64,000 bases of DNA, taken from positions 333,501 to 397,500 of the forward strand of contig NW_024735312.1 in NCBI RefSeq assembly GCF_018991925.1. The letters are read 5' to 3'. Source of the stretch: Homarus americanus (taxonomy: Eukaryota > Arthropoda > Malacostraca > Decapoda > Nephropidae). Position numbers and translations under genes: made by a program. Shown here in pieces: positions 24,366 to 38,604 of the stretch (the first letter of the stretch is position 1; the number at the start of each line of letters is the position of its first letter). Under the pieces are notes generated by a model. That model saw only the letters and a program-made list of their open reading frames with translations. It searched no databases and had not been told where the DNA came from.

Positions 24366-25028
24366 CATCATAAAAGGTTGAAGTCAAAGAAGAAATTCTC
24401 TTTCGAATGAAGTCTTTTCATTATTTCTTTTTTGTTCCAAAATACTCAAGGGAACAGCCACTGGACTTGATGGCCACATCGACGACAGTCTGGCAGTTCA
24501 GCTGGACACTTGACGTGTACTGCCAGATTTTCGTTCATTTACACCAAATTTTTTGATACTTGATAACAGAGGATGAAAATGTTAAAACCTCTACATCGGT
24601 TCTTAATAATTCAAAGCATATATTACTACAGTACTTAAATCTTGTCACTATGCAGCATTTAGGATGGGGAGATGTCAAGTTAGTGGATAAAAATATTTAA
24701 TAATCTCCTCATGGGTGTGAGAAATGTTTTTGTTGGTTAAGTACCACAGTGCTGACATCTGTTGACATTGTTGAGTTGACATGGAGATAAGCGAAATTCC
24801 CACCAAGAACAGTGGCTGCTCTCCTGAGCGCTTAATCCCCTCCCGGGCTGTGCACATTTATATTGAGTTTTATTAGTTATATAAATAATTTGGGATATAT
24901 CCAGCCATGCAAATTGTGGTAAATTACCTATTGTGCTGTGTGTTAGCTTTAAGTTTGGTACAAAAAATAAATAATGAAAAGACTTCATTCGAAAGAGAAT
25001 TTCTTCTTTGACTTCAACCTTTTATGAT
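24366..25028. mobile_element. Foldback element with about 65-bp inverted arms
   Basis: The left arm (about 24370-24438) contains AAAAGGTTGAAGTCAAAGAA and TTCGAATGAAGTCTTTTCAT. The right arm (about 24966-25026) is its near-perfect reverse complement. The 500-bp core has no coding signal. The exact borders and target duplication were not resolved. Its right end abuts the TA that starts the next element. Confidence 0.75.
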
Positions 25029-25029
25029 A

Positions 25030-26872
25030 CAGTAATATCTCCAAAAATTTCCGGCTTTAGGAAAAAAAATCCGAGATTGAAAATCGAGGGAATTTTCTGA
25101 AAATGTCTTTCATCAGGTCAGGTTAGTAACGTGACCCAATATTCTCCCACCCAACCTTCATCACAAGTGTTAAAACATGATTAGTTATGTATTACAGTCA
25201 ATTGAGTGAAGTGTTTGCCTATTCTAAGCTAAAGATGACAGGATCTGCTGGAGTATAATGTATACAGTACACAAGAACACTTGCCAACGGTGTATAACAT
25301 ACTGTAGACTTGACCAATACCCCAAGCGACTAACGAGCTGATCAGTGGTGAAGAGGATAAAAGTAACACAGCTCTATTCACGCCCATATCATATTGAGCT
25401 TTTTTTTTTATTTAACCAAGCTTCTAGATAAAGTATTCAGGATTATTTTGATAAAAAAATAGTGTGTAACGAAATTAGAACTGATTTTACTGACTCCAGT
25501 ATCAACATTTCTTAATTATTATTTTTTTGGTATAAAAGAATGGAATTCCCATCACTATATCATATAGAAATATTTGTTTAAGGATATGTTATTGGAAACG
25601 TTTCATAGAGAATTTATTAAGGATCATTATGGTATAAAATTCATCTCCGTATCACAATTAGACACACTTGAGTGAGAAAGAGGGGGGCTGACCACGCAAC
25701 CCTACCCTCAAAAGGTTCGCTTCCGTCAACACACACCAACACCACACACACATACACCCTACATCACACCCTCCAACACACCCTCCAACAACCACCCACA
25801 CACACCCTCCAACAACCACCCACACACACCCTCCAACAACCACCCCACACACCCTCCAACAACCACCCCCACACACCCTCCAACAACCACCCCACACACC
25901 CTCCAACAACCACCCCCACACACCTCCAACAACCACCCACACACACCCTCCAACTAGCACCCCACACACCCTCCAACAACCACCCACACACCCTCCAACA
26001 ACCACACACACACATCAACACACACACATTCCAACAGCCACCCACACACACCCTCCAACAACCACCCACACACACCCTCCAACAACCACACACACACACA
26101 CACCAACACACACACATTCCAACACCACCCACACACCCCCAGCAAGGGAATTAAGACATCTGCGTATGTGTGACTGCATGATAGCTAGGCAACACTCATT
26201 TCCACTCCTCTCTCTATTTACCCACACATTTCTGCTTTCTCACTCCATATTTTAAAATATTATGTCACGTAATGTTGAAGGGATACAACTTAGCTCATTT
26301 TGCTTATATCTGTACTTACCACAATCTTCCTATAAACTTTAGGTTTCGTGTTTATTCAAGACAACTTCAGGTCATGAGACCCATTAATCCTCCACCCAAG
26401 AAAGGGTAACCTGACATTCCATCAGGTCAGTTACACGAGACCCACTAATCCCCTACAGCTCCATGTGAATGGAAAATAACTGTCTTTGCTGTAACACACA
26501 GCTTCATTCTTGCCCATATCCCATAGATTTTAAAGTTTTAAATATATTTATTTAACCAAACTTTTAAATAAACTATTCTGGATTATTATACAGGAAGTAA
26601 AGAAATGAAGTTTCTAAAACTGTATTTACGGATTTCAGTAGTTTAGATTCAAGGAAAACATCTCCAGCACCCAGAAACATTCTGGGGAAGTGGGCTAGTG
26701 TGCATCTGTGCAAGAGGTCTAGTTTAGATTCTCGGAAACTCCTCCCAGTAACCGGAAAAGGTTCTGGGCATAAGGAATTTTTCCGGGTTGAGAAAGTCGT
26801 CTTGTTACTAGGAAATCTCTCATCCCCAGAAGTGCTCTGCACCAATTGTACCGACTAATGGGAATATCACTG
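25030..26872. mobile_element. TA-flanked Tigger/pogo-like non-autonomous element with internal minisatellite
   Basis: The ends are CAGTAATATCTCC..AAATTTCCGG (left) and CCGACTAATGGGAATATCACTG (right), inverted relative to each other and both flanked by TA (25028-25029 and 26873-26874). Related sequence with the same CCGGAATTTTCC words occurs at 40386-40645 and 44478-44795. The interior holds a CCAACAACCACCCACACAC-type minisatellite at about 25740-26145. No transposase frame is recognisable. Confidence 0.6.
25740..26145. repeat. Cytosine-rich minisatellite (CCTCCAACAACCACCCACAC)
   Basis: About seventeen irregular copies of a 20-24 bp unit, ACACCCTCCAACAACCACCC, with CA-repeat expansions inside. 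It gives Thr/Pro/Gln-rich + frames and Gly/Val/Cys-rich minus frames that are artefacts of the repeat. Confidence 0.85.
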
Positions 26873-27490
26873 TACAATACTGTATTTAATTTTTTTCTAA
26901 CATCCACTCTGAAGTGCTCATGCCTTGAATTCATTTTATTTTTGATATTCCAGATATTTAACTTTATTTTAGAGAATAATAGGTCTGCTTACCAGTTATG
27001 AACTTTTTCAGTTTGAGCAAATGGGCAGCAACATGAACATTTTCTTAGAACCAATCGGCTATTTTTATAGAAGAGGGGTGTGGGTTACGGGCCAGGTTAG
27101 CAATGAAATACTATAGTTTCCACCAGACATCATTACATTATGAGCTAGTGTGTCATGGCATGGCTTTGAATGAAGATGTGTCTGCAACATCTGGTGCATT
27201 TGTAGAAATTTTATAGTTTGAATAATGGTCAAACATTAAATTTTGCTTTATGCATGACAAATTAACAACAGAAATACACAACATGATTGTAATGGTTTAT
27301 GCAGATGAAGTTGTGAGCAAGAAGACTGTTTTCAAGTGATTTCAGCACTTTTGGGAAGTAAATGAGTCACTACAAGTGGAGACAAAAAGTGGTCTTCTTA
27401 CTCACAGCTTCATCTCCATAAACCAGTAAGGCATGTTGTGTGTTTCTGTTGGCATTTTGCCAAACTTAAAGCAAAATTTCATGTTAGAAT

Positions 27491-28619
<1,129 letters not shown>

Positions 28620-28760
28620 GTTAGAATGTTGTTTAAACTGCACCATTTGTACAACTGCGTAAGATGCCACAGACACTTCCTGGTTCAAAGCAATGCCACG
28701 GCACAGTAGCTCATAAGGTAATGGTGGTTGTTGGCCTAACCACTATTCACTCATTCCTTG

Positions 28761-29050
28761 GTTCAAGGAATGTGTTAAATATCTTCCATATTTTATAATT
28801 TATTGCCTCCAGTGTTACATAAATAACAAATATTATATTCATACCTTGTACAGGCTCATGTAAATGCTGTAGCTACAACAAGCAATGAAAAAGTTTGAAA
28901 ATGGAAATATTTACAGTATTGAGCACAGTAGTTAAATCATGAGAGGTTGTCATGCTGTTGAACAGTAATGGAATGGAATTATGGAAGGCATTTTAGGACC
29001 AAAAAGTCATGAATTTTACCATCATTCTCATGAATACAAAAAAAATCATT
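28761..29050. other. cnc intron, no feature seen
   Basis: AT-rich spacer between transposon copies. Confidence 0.5.
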
Positions 29051-29052
29051 TA

Positions 29053-29637
29053 CAGTCAACCCTCGCTTTACGCGATCCCACATTACGCGTTTCCACGTTT
29101 ATGCGGTACCCTGCCGAAACCGGAATGCTCACTTTCCGCGGTGCGTGTACCCCTTTACGCGGAGAGCGGCGCGAGCAGGGTGCGCACAAGGTCGCCCAGT
29201 CATCAAAACATTACCGAGTTCTTCACTCGCCACCCACCACAGCCGGCCCAAGTCACTGATAGTGATAATGATAGTGAGGATATGGACTTATATGGACTTT
29301 GAGGGGTTTGACAAAGAGGCCCTGCAAGCCTCTTTGGAGGATAGTGATACAACTGATGCAAGTGATACAGGTGAGGGCCAATAATCTGCCCTCTGCCTCG
29401 GAACCAACCCCCCATCCCCGTGTGCCCAGCCATCTTTTCTACTAATGTAAGTGTTAAAAAACCTAATATTATTGATATTTCTCTTAATTATTAATTGTGT
29501 GTGCATACCATCATAAAATTAAGAAGTTATTTTTACTACAACGTAGGTATTGTGTCTGAAAAAGTGGAGATTGGGCGTTTCTCACTTTACGCGGGCCGCC
29601 GTGGGTTGAATTAACCGCGTAAAGTGAGGGTTCACTG
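29053..29637 (+). mobile_element. Tigger/pogo-like non-autonomous element with transposase C-terminus
   Basis: The 585-bp element is flanked by TA (29051-29052, 29638-29639). Its left end is CAGTCAACCCTCGCTTTACG; the right end is the inverse (GTAAAGTGAGGGTTCACTG). Between them a + frame reads NITEFFTRHPPQPAQ, then DSDNDSEDMD. After a frameshift it continues EGFDKEALQASLEDSDTTD. This acidic Ser/Asp-rich tail matches the C-terminal tails of Tigger-type transposases as I know them. The DDE catalytic core is absent, so this is an internally deleted copy. Confidence 0.85.
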
Positions 29638-29794
29638 TATATTGTTAAAGTTGCTTTGTCTCTTTGGATCAATATACTGTATAGGTATTTGGAGATTTTG
29701 GTAAGGTTAGGGCTTGTAAATTTCAATTATAAAAGCTATAATTACCTGTATTGGTTGTTATCAATTCATAAATATAATTTTTTCTCATAAGCAG

Positions 29795-29922
29795 GAGCCT
29801 CCAGCCACCTGGTGACCAGCAGTATGAACCTTACCAACAGTTCAGACCTTGCTGGTAGTGACCACAATCAGTACAAGATGGAGGCCAATACAACTTTACC
29901 CTCAGATATGATGTATTACCAG
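29795..29922 (+). CDS. cnc: cap'n'collar exon 2 of those visible
   Basis: The exon is bounded by acceptor CTCATAAGCAG and donor CAG|GTACTG. It takes one base from the previous exon (codon GGA) and ends in phase 0. It reads ASSHLVTSSMNLTNSSDLAG and ends KMEANTTLPSDMMYYQ. The SSMNLTNSS and DMMYYQ signatures are characteristic of arthropod CncC in the region before the acidic activation segment. The donor is a weak GTAC type and overlaps the dispersed TACTGT motif discussed in the findings. The preceding intron is 21.6 kb, the largest in the window, and the following one 3.3 kb. Confidence 0.93.
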
Positions 29923-31266
29923 GTACTGTTCATTTAATTTATCTTTGTTTGTAATACTTTTTGTCCAATGTCAACTTGTTGGTTAATCAAACTGGGGAAT
30001 ATCAGCTTTGAGACCATCTTTGCACTCAACAATATGTACCTGACTGTACAGTATATGCTTCTTTCATCTTCAGTATCTTTCTTCTGTACTGTATAGTCAA
30101 ATACAGTATATAAAGAACGTATATTCAGTAGTGTACACATGAGGTGTTACTAATTGATCAGAGTAGAGGTATTACTCAATGTTAAATTGCTTAAGGAAGT
30201 AGCAACAAATGTACAGTACGTATATTGTTTATTGTGGAGGGAAAACTCATTTATTCTATACGTATCTGTAGCAGACTGGCTAGAAGATTTTGAAGTACCT
30301 GTACTGTACAGTATAGAGAAGAAGAAGAATGTGAATAGAAGATCAACATGGCATTGCTTTAAGAATAAAAATGGTTTATATTTTGAAAAAAATATAGAAA
30401 AAAAAACAGTACAGTACTGTATACTGTATAGTACTACAGGGTATAGGTTTATAAAGCTGGAAGGAAAATTGGTTAAAAGAAAAATTGAGATAATGTACAG
30501 GTACTGTATTTGATATTCTCAATGTGTTATCAATCGTTACTGTACTGTTAGTTTTCATCTACAGTAGTTTATAATTACAGTGCAGAGGTTAGGAGTATAA
30601 TACAATATGTACTTAGTTTGAATATATTGGACATCATTTTTTTTTTCAATGTTGATTTAAATACTGTATACAGAGTCCAAAATTTGGTGGACCAAATGAG
30701 TATTTAAGTGACTCTTTTTCCCTTTGGAAAGGAATATTAGCATATGGGGTTAATATTTCAGAACAGCAGCATAGAAGATTTTCAAGTAAATGACACTGTG
30801 GACAGGCTCATATCTGATGTACTGGCTGCAGAGGTAGTACTGTACAGTGTGATGCTAGTGGAGGAGGAGGAAGGCCCTCTGCCTGTACTTTTATCAAGTA
30901 GCTCAACTCCTTTGCCCATAGACCCTTACATGTTATTGCATGGTGTGTACAGTACTGTACTACAGTAGTACAGATATTAAATTGCACAGTGGTAATGTAT
31001 TGCAAAAGTCTGCCCTTATGACAGCTACTAATAATTCCACATCATAATGCACTACGTATTCATGTTTGTAGAATTTAATACTTTTGCATTTGTGTGTATT
31101 CCTGTATGAGCCTACTAATTACAAATGTATGTACCTGTACTGTTAAGTACAGTGCCTGTACTTATGATGTTTCCAGGTACAACAGTATTTATTTTCTTTT
31201 TTTTATGGAGATTACCCCACCCAGGCACAGGTCACTGACCCACATCGCGGCCTAGGGAGCGAAAAT

Positions 31267-31298
<32 letters not shown>

Positions 31299-33233
31299 GA
31301 ACCATAAAGAAATACAAAATGAAAAAAAATCAAAAGTGAGAAACAATATACAGGTATGTATGTTGTGTTGTCAATATTAAGTGAAACAATTGAGACCCTG
31401 CAATTATGTGTAAATGAGGCAGAAAGTCAGATCAGCTACCTGGGACTTGGTCACAATTTTTGTGATGCCATGTGGCAGCAGGGTCTACCATAGACAACAC
31501 ATTATGCTTCCAATATCTTCCCAGGCGGTAGTACCTCCCTGTTTGGTAGCTGCCTAATACCTACTACCTATGCAGGTTACCCAAGATATAAATGTCACGT
31601 GCAAGAATTGTATGACTTGGAGGTTGACAATACTGTATACTGTATTATTTAATTTCCTGGTGTTTGTCACCGACTTCCATACAGTGTATCTGAAACTAGT
31701 GAATATTGGCTTGTTAAAATTTTGCAAATAATGCATTGATAGATAAGAGAGATCTCCAGTTTGTATTCCTCATTGCTGCTCGTGCAAAGGATAGAGAAAT
31801 ACCTTCCATGCAGAAAAATTGTGTGCCTACTAAACTTGTAATTTTCAACAAAATTTAACAAACTTTACACACATGGTGGTCATCAATGTGACGATGCAAA
31901 TACCTGTACAGTACTGTGTATATATATATATACACAGTATATATATATATATATGCATACAGTGTAATGAAGAAAATTATAATAATGAATTGGCAACTCA
32001 ACTATATAACCACAGCTGCCACAAGATTCTCACGTAATATTTTCTTCATTATTTTAGCAAATTTATGAACGTTGGGAAACTTCTCATGATCTAAAATAAT
32101 GATGAATAGTTTATTATTATAAAATTGCACCTTTGGTTTGTTTAATATTTATCCTGACAGTGATACACTGAAAATAGATCCACCAATCACAATAAACATT
32201 ACTGTACATACAGCCTTAGTTTAACAAGTATTGCCACATAAAATTGCGAGTACAAGACCCAGGTTGGGGTCGCTGGATCTTGGGCTGACTGTACATCATA
32301 CAGGACTTAAGACTCATTGTGGTAAAATAAATCTTTTTGGCTTAATTTATATTTGAATACGGAATTCGTGTATTTAGGAATTATGTACACGCTTAAAATA
32401 TTTATTTTACGGAGCAATATGTATTTATTAATCTAATTTATCCAGCAACTAAGCTTGTTGAGAAGCATGTACAGTACAGTACCAGACCTGAAGGTTGGTA
32501 ATGGATTTGCACTTAACAAAATGCCCCCTAACAGCATAATTATACTCTGGCTAAGACACATATGACAGGAGGAGCTGTTATATAAGCTTGTAGCAGTAGG
32601 GTAGAGACTGTTCATGTTCTAACTCGAGTATTAACAGTAAAGTACTGTACGTACTCTATAACTGATTAAGGCTCTCCAACATAAAAGATGATTTATGAGT
32701 ACAGTATGTTTATTTTTATCTACTCTTAAGCATTGTTTATTAGATACAAGTACAGTGTATTGTTGTATAGACATCACAAATAAGTTGTGTTCACATATAT
32801 ATTTCTAGAGGAAGATGCATACTGAAAACCTGATTGTGTATCCTTTACATCTCAGCAGCCCAATAATGTCCCATTTTTCTTTCTACTCTAAGTTTACACT
32901 GTTTGTACTTCAAATTTAGTACTGTAGTATACTGAAACCATTTTCAGGATAAATTATTGTCAGCCATTCGGTGAATTTGTGGTTACATACAGTATTGACA
33001 ACCTCTGATTTGGGAGACATTTAAAATAATACTGTAATACAATGCTGACTACTATATGATAAATAATAAATACTGTAATGCATATATTTTTTAAGATGAT
33101 ATTAGGTAATAGAACGCTTATATGTTTATAGGTATACAACATGTGTCTGTGTATCTTACAATACTTTACTTTTGTCTAAATATTGTTTCCAAATTAAAAA
33201 CCAAAAAAAAAATCATGCATTTTCTTATTGCAG
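29923..33233. other. cnc intron with many TACTGTA/TACAGTA motifs
   Basis: AT-rich intron of 3.3 kb with no coding signal. The word GTACTGTAC and its relatives recur (for example near 30415, 30840, 30950, 31140, 31910, 32470 and 32645). A short retroelement-like segment and an (AAT)n run are listed separately. (TA)n lies at about 31920-31955. Confidence 0.7.
31190..31300. repeat. Dispersed repeat copy ending in (AAT)n
   Basis: This segment (CCCACCCAGGCACAGGTCAC, TGACCCACAT, CGGCCTAGGGAGCGAAAAT, then ATAATAATAAT) is repeated at about 36685-36770 with about 80 per cent identity and the same AAT-rich tail. A shared body with a simple tail suggests the 3' end of a SINE or LINE; the full length was not defined. 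Confidence 0.65.
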
Positions 33234-33330
33234 AACACAACTACAGAAATGAACCAGACAACAGATGGTCTTCTGACATCCATACTCAACGATGAAGCAC
33301 TAGGATTGATGGAGATAGCCATGAATGACT
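33234..33330 (+). CDS. cnc: cap'n'collar exon 3, acidic activation segment
   Basis: The acceptor is TTTCTTATTGCAG and the donor GTGAGT. The exon starts in phase 0 and ends with one base of the next codon. It reads NTTTEMNQTTDGLLTSILND followed by EALGLMEIAMND. This is the conserved acidic/hydrophobic motif (DG.L.SILNDE.L.LM..AMN) of CncC/Nrf proteins, which contributes to transactivation through coactivator contacts; that function is family knowledge, not shown here. The donor is followed at once by a TACAGTACTG motif. Confidence 0.95.
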
Positions 33331-33989
33331 GTGAGTACAGTACTGTTTTCTGTATTAGTAATACTTGTGAACAGATCCCTGAGATTTCTTATGTATACTG
33401 TAGTCACCTCAAAATAATTAAGACATTCATGCATTTTAAAATCTCTCTCTGGAGTAGTGCTTTTATGACAACACTTCATTTCAAGGAAGAAGTGATATTA
33501 CATGAGGTAGGAAGAGTCAAGTAAATATAATTTTGCTATGTTAAGAGTCAAAAGAACATATACTGTACTGTACTGAACAAGAACTATCATTGGGGAATTG
33601 GTGTTTTTATTTGTCATTAGGTCAGACATAAAGGGGTTTTGTATAATAATGTATAATTGAGTCGTACTGTATATAGTTTAGAGATAATATATTTTTGTAT
33701 ACAGAAATGTGTATATTTGTGGCTCTCTATTGTTAAAAATTAAGATCCTGGACGTAATTCATGCCCAGGAAGTATTAAATAATATCTCAAAATAAATAAA
33801 GCACTGAAATAAGCTCCATATGGACTGTTCATTAATGTACTTCTTTTTTTCTTGAATGCAAATTTATCAGATTCTCTTTTATGCATCATAATTTGTTTAT
33901 AAACACGTGTAAAGTACTGTACAGTTTTAAGATTCATATAAATTTTATTTTAGATGTATAGATAACCAGACTTCTTGTGAAATACAATA

Positions 33990-34750
33990 CAGTAAACCCT
34001 TGTTATTTGTGGGTTTGTGATTCGCGGTTTCAACTATTTGAGGTAAGCAGATGGTGGCTAGCTTATGAGCCTTTACCCCAGCGCAACGAGTCACCCCATG
34101 CTCCTGCAGCGTCTCCTCTCCCTTTCTTGCATTCAACCATTGCCTTCAACATAGTATCTCTTGTGTTGTGCTCAAAACTTTAGTGTTTCTGCGTGAAATA
34201 GCCCCTAAAAGGCAGAAGTCATTTGAATTACTGTATTAGATAAGTTAAAAGAGGGGGTGAGTGCTGCCGTGGCTGGTCGGTTGTTTGATATAGGTATACA
34301 GTAGTGCACTTAGGTCGTATAAATTGCAATACAGTAAACCGTTGCGCAGGGGTTAGGTTCCAAGGAATGGCGTGAATAGGCAAAACCGCGATTAGCAACT
34401 TATACGTACTACCTTAGTGCACTACTGTATACCTATACCAAACAACCGACCAGCTGCGGCAGCACTCATCCCCTCTTTTAACTTATCTAATAATTCAACT
34501 TTCTTTGTCAAGGTCATCACTGACTTCTGCCTTTTACATTTTGCTCCACTAGCATCACTGCCACTGACATTAGGCAGTCTTTTAGGGACATTTTCACACA
34601 GAAACACTAAAGTTTTGAGAGTACAACATGAGAAGCTGTGTGGGGTGACTCGTTGCACTGTGGGAAAAGGCTCGCAAGCTAGTCACCATCTGCTTACCGC
34701 GAATCGTCAAAATCGCAAATCTCAAACCCACGAATCGCAAGGGTCTACTG
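33990..34750. mobile_element. Hairpin-forming Tigger-like element, about 320-bp arms
   Basis: The 761-bp element is flanked by TA (33988-33989, 34751-34752). The left end is CAGTAAACCCTTGTTATTTG and the right end is inverted (CGCAAGGGTCTACTG). The two halves are reverse complements over most of their length. For example, about 34228-34332 pairs with 34398-34500, leaving a centre of roughly 70 bp that starts with another CAGTAAACCGTTGCG terminus-like word. The minus strand of the right half encodes KSVMTLTKKVELLDKLKEGM, the psq/CENP-B-type helix-turn-helix that opens Tigger/pogo transposases. The transcript could fold into a long hairpin. Confidence 0.88.
34422..34658 (-). pseudogene. Tigger-like transposase N-terminal fragment
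   Basis: The frame contains SGSDASGAKCKRQKSVMTLT, then KKVELLDKLKEGMSAAAAG and RLFGIG. This matches the start of CENP-B/psq-type DNA-binding domains of pogo/Tigger transposases. It ends just where the hairpin turns into the other arm, so the DDE domain is lost. The frame spans only the inverted arm; it is a transposon relic, not a host gene. Confidence 0.75.
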
Positions 34751-35418
34751 TACCTAAAGAGCTCCATGATACAAAATCTCCTAAAATTCATTGTACTGTT
34801 TAGTGCATGTTATTTATACTATCTTCAGTTATTGTCTTCTAATTTGATCTTGTCTTTTTATAATGGATTTCAATTGCAATATTAATAGCATACAATAATC
34901 TTCCTCATTAAAGAGTAGTTTTAGGCTTGTATTAAATGGTCTACCTAAGTACTGTACGGTATAGGAATATACAATACTGTTGTTGTAATAAAAGCATTTC
35001 AGTAGTACAGTAGTTTAATAATGACTGTGCACATTCTAAAGAAGCAGTAATACCAAGCCCTTATACTGTACAGTGTTCAGGAACTGATGCAAATCCTAAA
35101 ACAATGAAAGGTAGGGGTCTAGTCAAATATGTAAAAGAAATTACAATATTCAGTGTACATTACTGTATTTGCAATGATGTACTGTACTTACTGTATGGTT
35201 AGGTTAGCTCTCGTTCAGTGTAAGCCTAGTGTAGTCATGAAGGAAGAGAGAAAAAAATATCAGTAACTGATTATTCATTTTTTTATTTGCAATTTTGGAG
35301 TACTGTATTTGAGAAGAAAAAACTCATTTAATGTTTTAATGTTTTTTTTTTTTTTACTTTTGTATATGTATCACTGGTCAATCAGGCAAATAACACAGTT
35401 TGCAAGTACTGTACAGTA

Positions 35419-36935
35419 CAGGTTGTACCTCTCTAGTCCGGCAACCTCGGGACCTGACCGGTGCCGGACCATGGAAATTCACCCTTTTCCTGGATAGATA
35501 GTGACTTGTGCTTATGCTTGGAAGCACTAGCACCACTTTCTCTGCATTATGGTCTCTTTGAAGACATATTGAAGGGTTAAATGTCGTATAATAGCTTCTC
35601 AAATTTCGCGAGTTTTTAATTCTTAACGTATTTTATTGGAACACACAAAAAAAAATAAAAAAAAATTTGACAGCGGAAACTTGAATTTCGACGGGTTTGA
35701 ACGGCCCGCCAACGTGCAGACGATGTGCATAATCGTGTAAACAGCGTCATTTCTCTTATGTACAAAAGATTCATTATTGTTTATTACTGACTGTCTTTTT
35801 TATTGAATTAATGTTTATGTGTGCAAAATGAGCAATACAATTCATTAATAATACGTAGAATATTAAAACACACGAGGAAATGACACAGCATTGTTTTCGT
35901 TGATTACAAAGCCAGTGACTGACTGGTTCTACATATAAAACTGAAGAAAATAAGACCTTGGTTGTAGCTGTAGTAAAATTAATATGGTTGTTTTAAGTTA
36001 TGTTATTTAATGTTAATAAATGGAACAATAGAAGTAGCTAACGATAATGGTAAAGAAAAAAGAGAGATCGCGTATGTAAGTGCGCATGCGCACACGTGAA
36101 AACATATCGTCATTACTTTACATAAGAATATGAAAGCAACACTTATTTACTGTTCATATATATTTTAAATAATGTTTCTGAATTTGTTTTTATTGAATTA
36201 ATGTGTGCGTGTGCAAAATTAACAATACAATTTATTAATAATACGTCGAATATTAGAGGAGACGAGACGGCTGCCGGCATTGTTTATGTTAAAGCTTACG
36301 AAACCAGCGACTGATTGGTTCTACATATAAAACTGAAGAAAATAAGACCCTGATTTTAGCTGTAGTAAAATTAATGTAAAAAAATTAATATGGTTGTTTG
36401 AAGTACCTGTAATGTTATTTAATGTTAATAAATGGAACAATATAAGTAGCAAACCATTAATGGTAAAAAAAAGTGAGACTGCGCGTATGTAAGTGCGCAC
36501 ATGTGAAAACATATCGTCATTACTCTACATAAGAAGATGAAAGCAACACTTATTTACTGCTCATATATATTGAAGGGTTAAATGTTGTACTCTGTATAGA
36601 CAAGCAGAGAGAGAGAGAGAGAGCAGCCGAACTGCCGGATGTAAACAAACCTTAATTTCCCGCGGCTTTGTTATTTATTTATTTTTTTTTAAGGGGATTA
36701 GCCCACCCGGGCATAGGTCACTGACCCACATTGGGGCCTGAGGGGCAAAAATTTAATACTCCTGTAATAATAATTCACATAAGTAAAAAAACAAAAAAAA
36801 ATAAAAATAAAAAATAAATAAAAAAATAAAAAAATAAAAAAAAAGCTGCCTATCTACCTATTGGACAAACTAAAATCTTTCCGGACCACGGGAGTTTCCG
36901 GACCACAGAATGCCGGACTAGAGAGGTACAACCTG
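35419..36935. mobile_element. TA-flanked inverted-repeat element with internal direct duplication
   Basis: The 1517-bp element is flanked by TA (35417-35418, 36936-36937) and by TACTGTA words. Its ends are a near-perfect inverted repeat: CAGGTTGTACCTCTCTAGTC at the left, GACTAGAGAGGTACAACCTG-type at the right. Two internal segments, about 35750-36160 and 36130-36560, are direct repeats of each other (shared words TTATTGAATTAATG and GTGAAAACATATCGTCATTAC). It also contains a copy of the dispersed repeat seen at 31190, at about 36685-36770. No transposase frame is recognised. Confidence 0.88.
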
Positions 36936-38132
36936 TACTGTATATGTTGGGTCCCAGATGACACAAACACACTACAGTACTGTATGAATTGTATACAGGC
37001 GCCGTGGTTAAAAGATGTCTGCATGTTTATCCTTCAAAATTTTGCCTCATTTTGCTGAAGAAAAGTTGTTACAATCTTTAAAATTCATACATAAATTTGG
37101 ATGACAAAAAAATTATACAGTAGTATACAGTGTAGTGCAGTATTTAAGTTTCAAGGTAAAGTTAATGACTACAGCAACTACCATGTTTTGTTGCCAACAT
37201 TAAATATCAGAATTTATGAAATAAAAAACATTCAGAAAAAAGTATAACCACTTACCATAATGTAATAGACTCTTAATACAGTAGTTGCAGTAACATGGTA
37301 GACTGTACCTGAAATGATAGAGAGAATTTTGAAGTACTGTACTGTACATTACTGTACCATGCAAACTTCTTAAGAAAAAGAATTATTTGTGGTAAACTGC
37401 AGACCTAATTTTCCCTAAGATTTTAGAGAGTTCATTGTTTTGCATTTTGAAACAGGAATCTTAAGATGACAAAGTAAAGCAGTGAAGTCATGGGAGTTTA
37501 GTTATGTAAAAAGAATGAATACACTAAAGAGAAAATATATGAGATTCTTGTTACTGGTGCAGTACATAAGTAGAAAAAAATTGTGACTGAACTTCATTTA
37601 CAGCATTTTAAAGACAATGTATCTATCTGTACTTTGTAATCATGTTTGTCATTAAAAGCAATACTGTACTGTATTATGTTTGCACTGAATGTTTTACACT
37701 TGTAAATCCTGTCATGTAATAAGCTAAACTATACTGATTATTTCTTGGAAGATTATCAGACTCTTGTTTTTGTCTGTCCTCAACTACTTCTGTGCTCGTA
37801 TTTTCGTTTTTGCCAACTTGCATGAAATTGCACATGTAACTCATTATTCATTTGATTTAATTTTATCTTTTCTAGCCCAGTGTGACAGACAGACAGTATT
37901 ACTCTGAAATTTTGTGTTTTTGTCTTAGGGTTAACGGAGAGGCATGAGGGTAATACAGTGCATGTGTTATTGCATGTTGAATGTAGCTTTGTCAGAGCAT
38001 GTTGTGGGATTAATGGAACACTTACCTGTATTGCTGTTGTAAAGATTGTCTTTCTTAATATTGACTATTATTGTTCACCAGGTTAGTATTCCAATAAGAT
38101 CTTGTTCCAGAAGTTGAATATTGTAACAGGTA

Positions 38133-38293
38133 CAATCAAAGACAAAGTCGTGTCGCGGTTTTGTCCAAAGATTAAATATAACTCGTGAAACATTATGAGA
38201 GCCCCTCTACCACAAGGCAGAGCGCACCAAAAGTTTTAGCCCGTCGGCATATGTTTTCACCAAATTTCACGACACGACTTTTGTCTTTCATTG
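38133..38293. mobile_element. Small TA-flanked MITE (161 bp)
   Basis: The left end CAATCAAAGACAAAGTCGTG and the right end CACGACTTTTGTCTTTCATTG are inverted, flanked by TA at 38131-38132 and 38294-38295. The interior is non-coding. Confidence 0.8.
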
Positions 38294-38345
38294 TACATTA
38301 TTGATTAATTGTGATTCTCATTTAAGAGCACAGAACGTTGCCTCT

Positions 38346-38376
<31 letters not shown>

Positions 38377-38604
38377 CCATCCAACTCAGGTGTGTTGGTG
38401 TACCAGTTGACATAGAAAATAAAAAGAAGCCTTTATTTATATTGCTTCCCTGTCATAGATTATTATAGACTTGTATATGGATTGCTTAAGAGATGATTAG
38501 AAACTGAGATGAACACTGTACTCTTAGAGCTGGGACAGTGGAAGGCCCCTACCTTTGCTTTTTACCCTGAACCAAGATCATTGTGTTCTCCCCTGACAGC
38601 AGTA

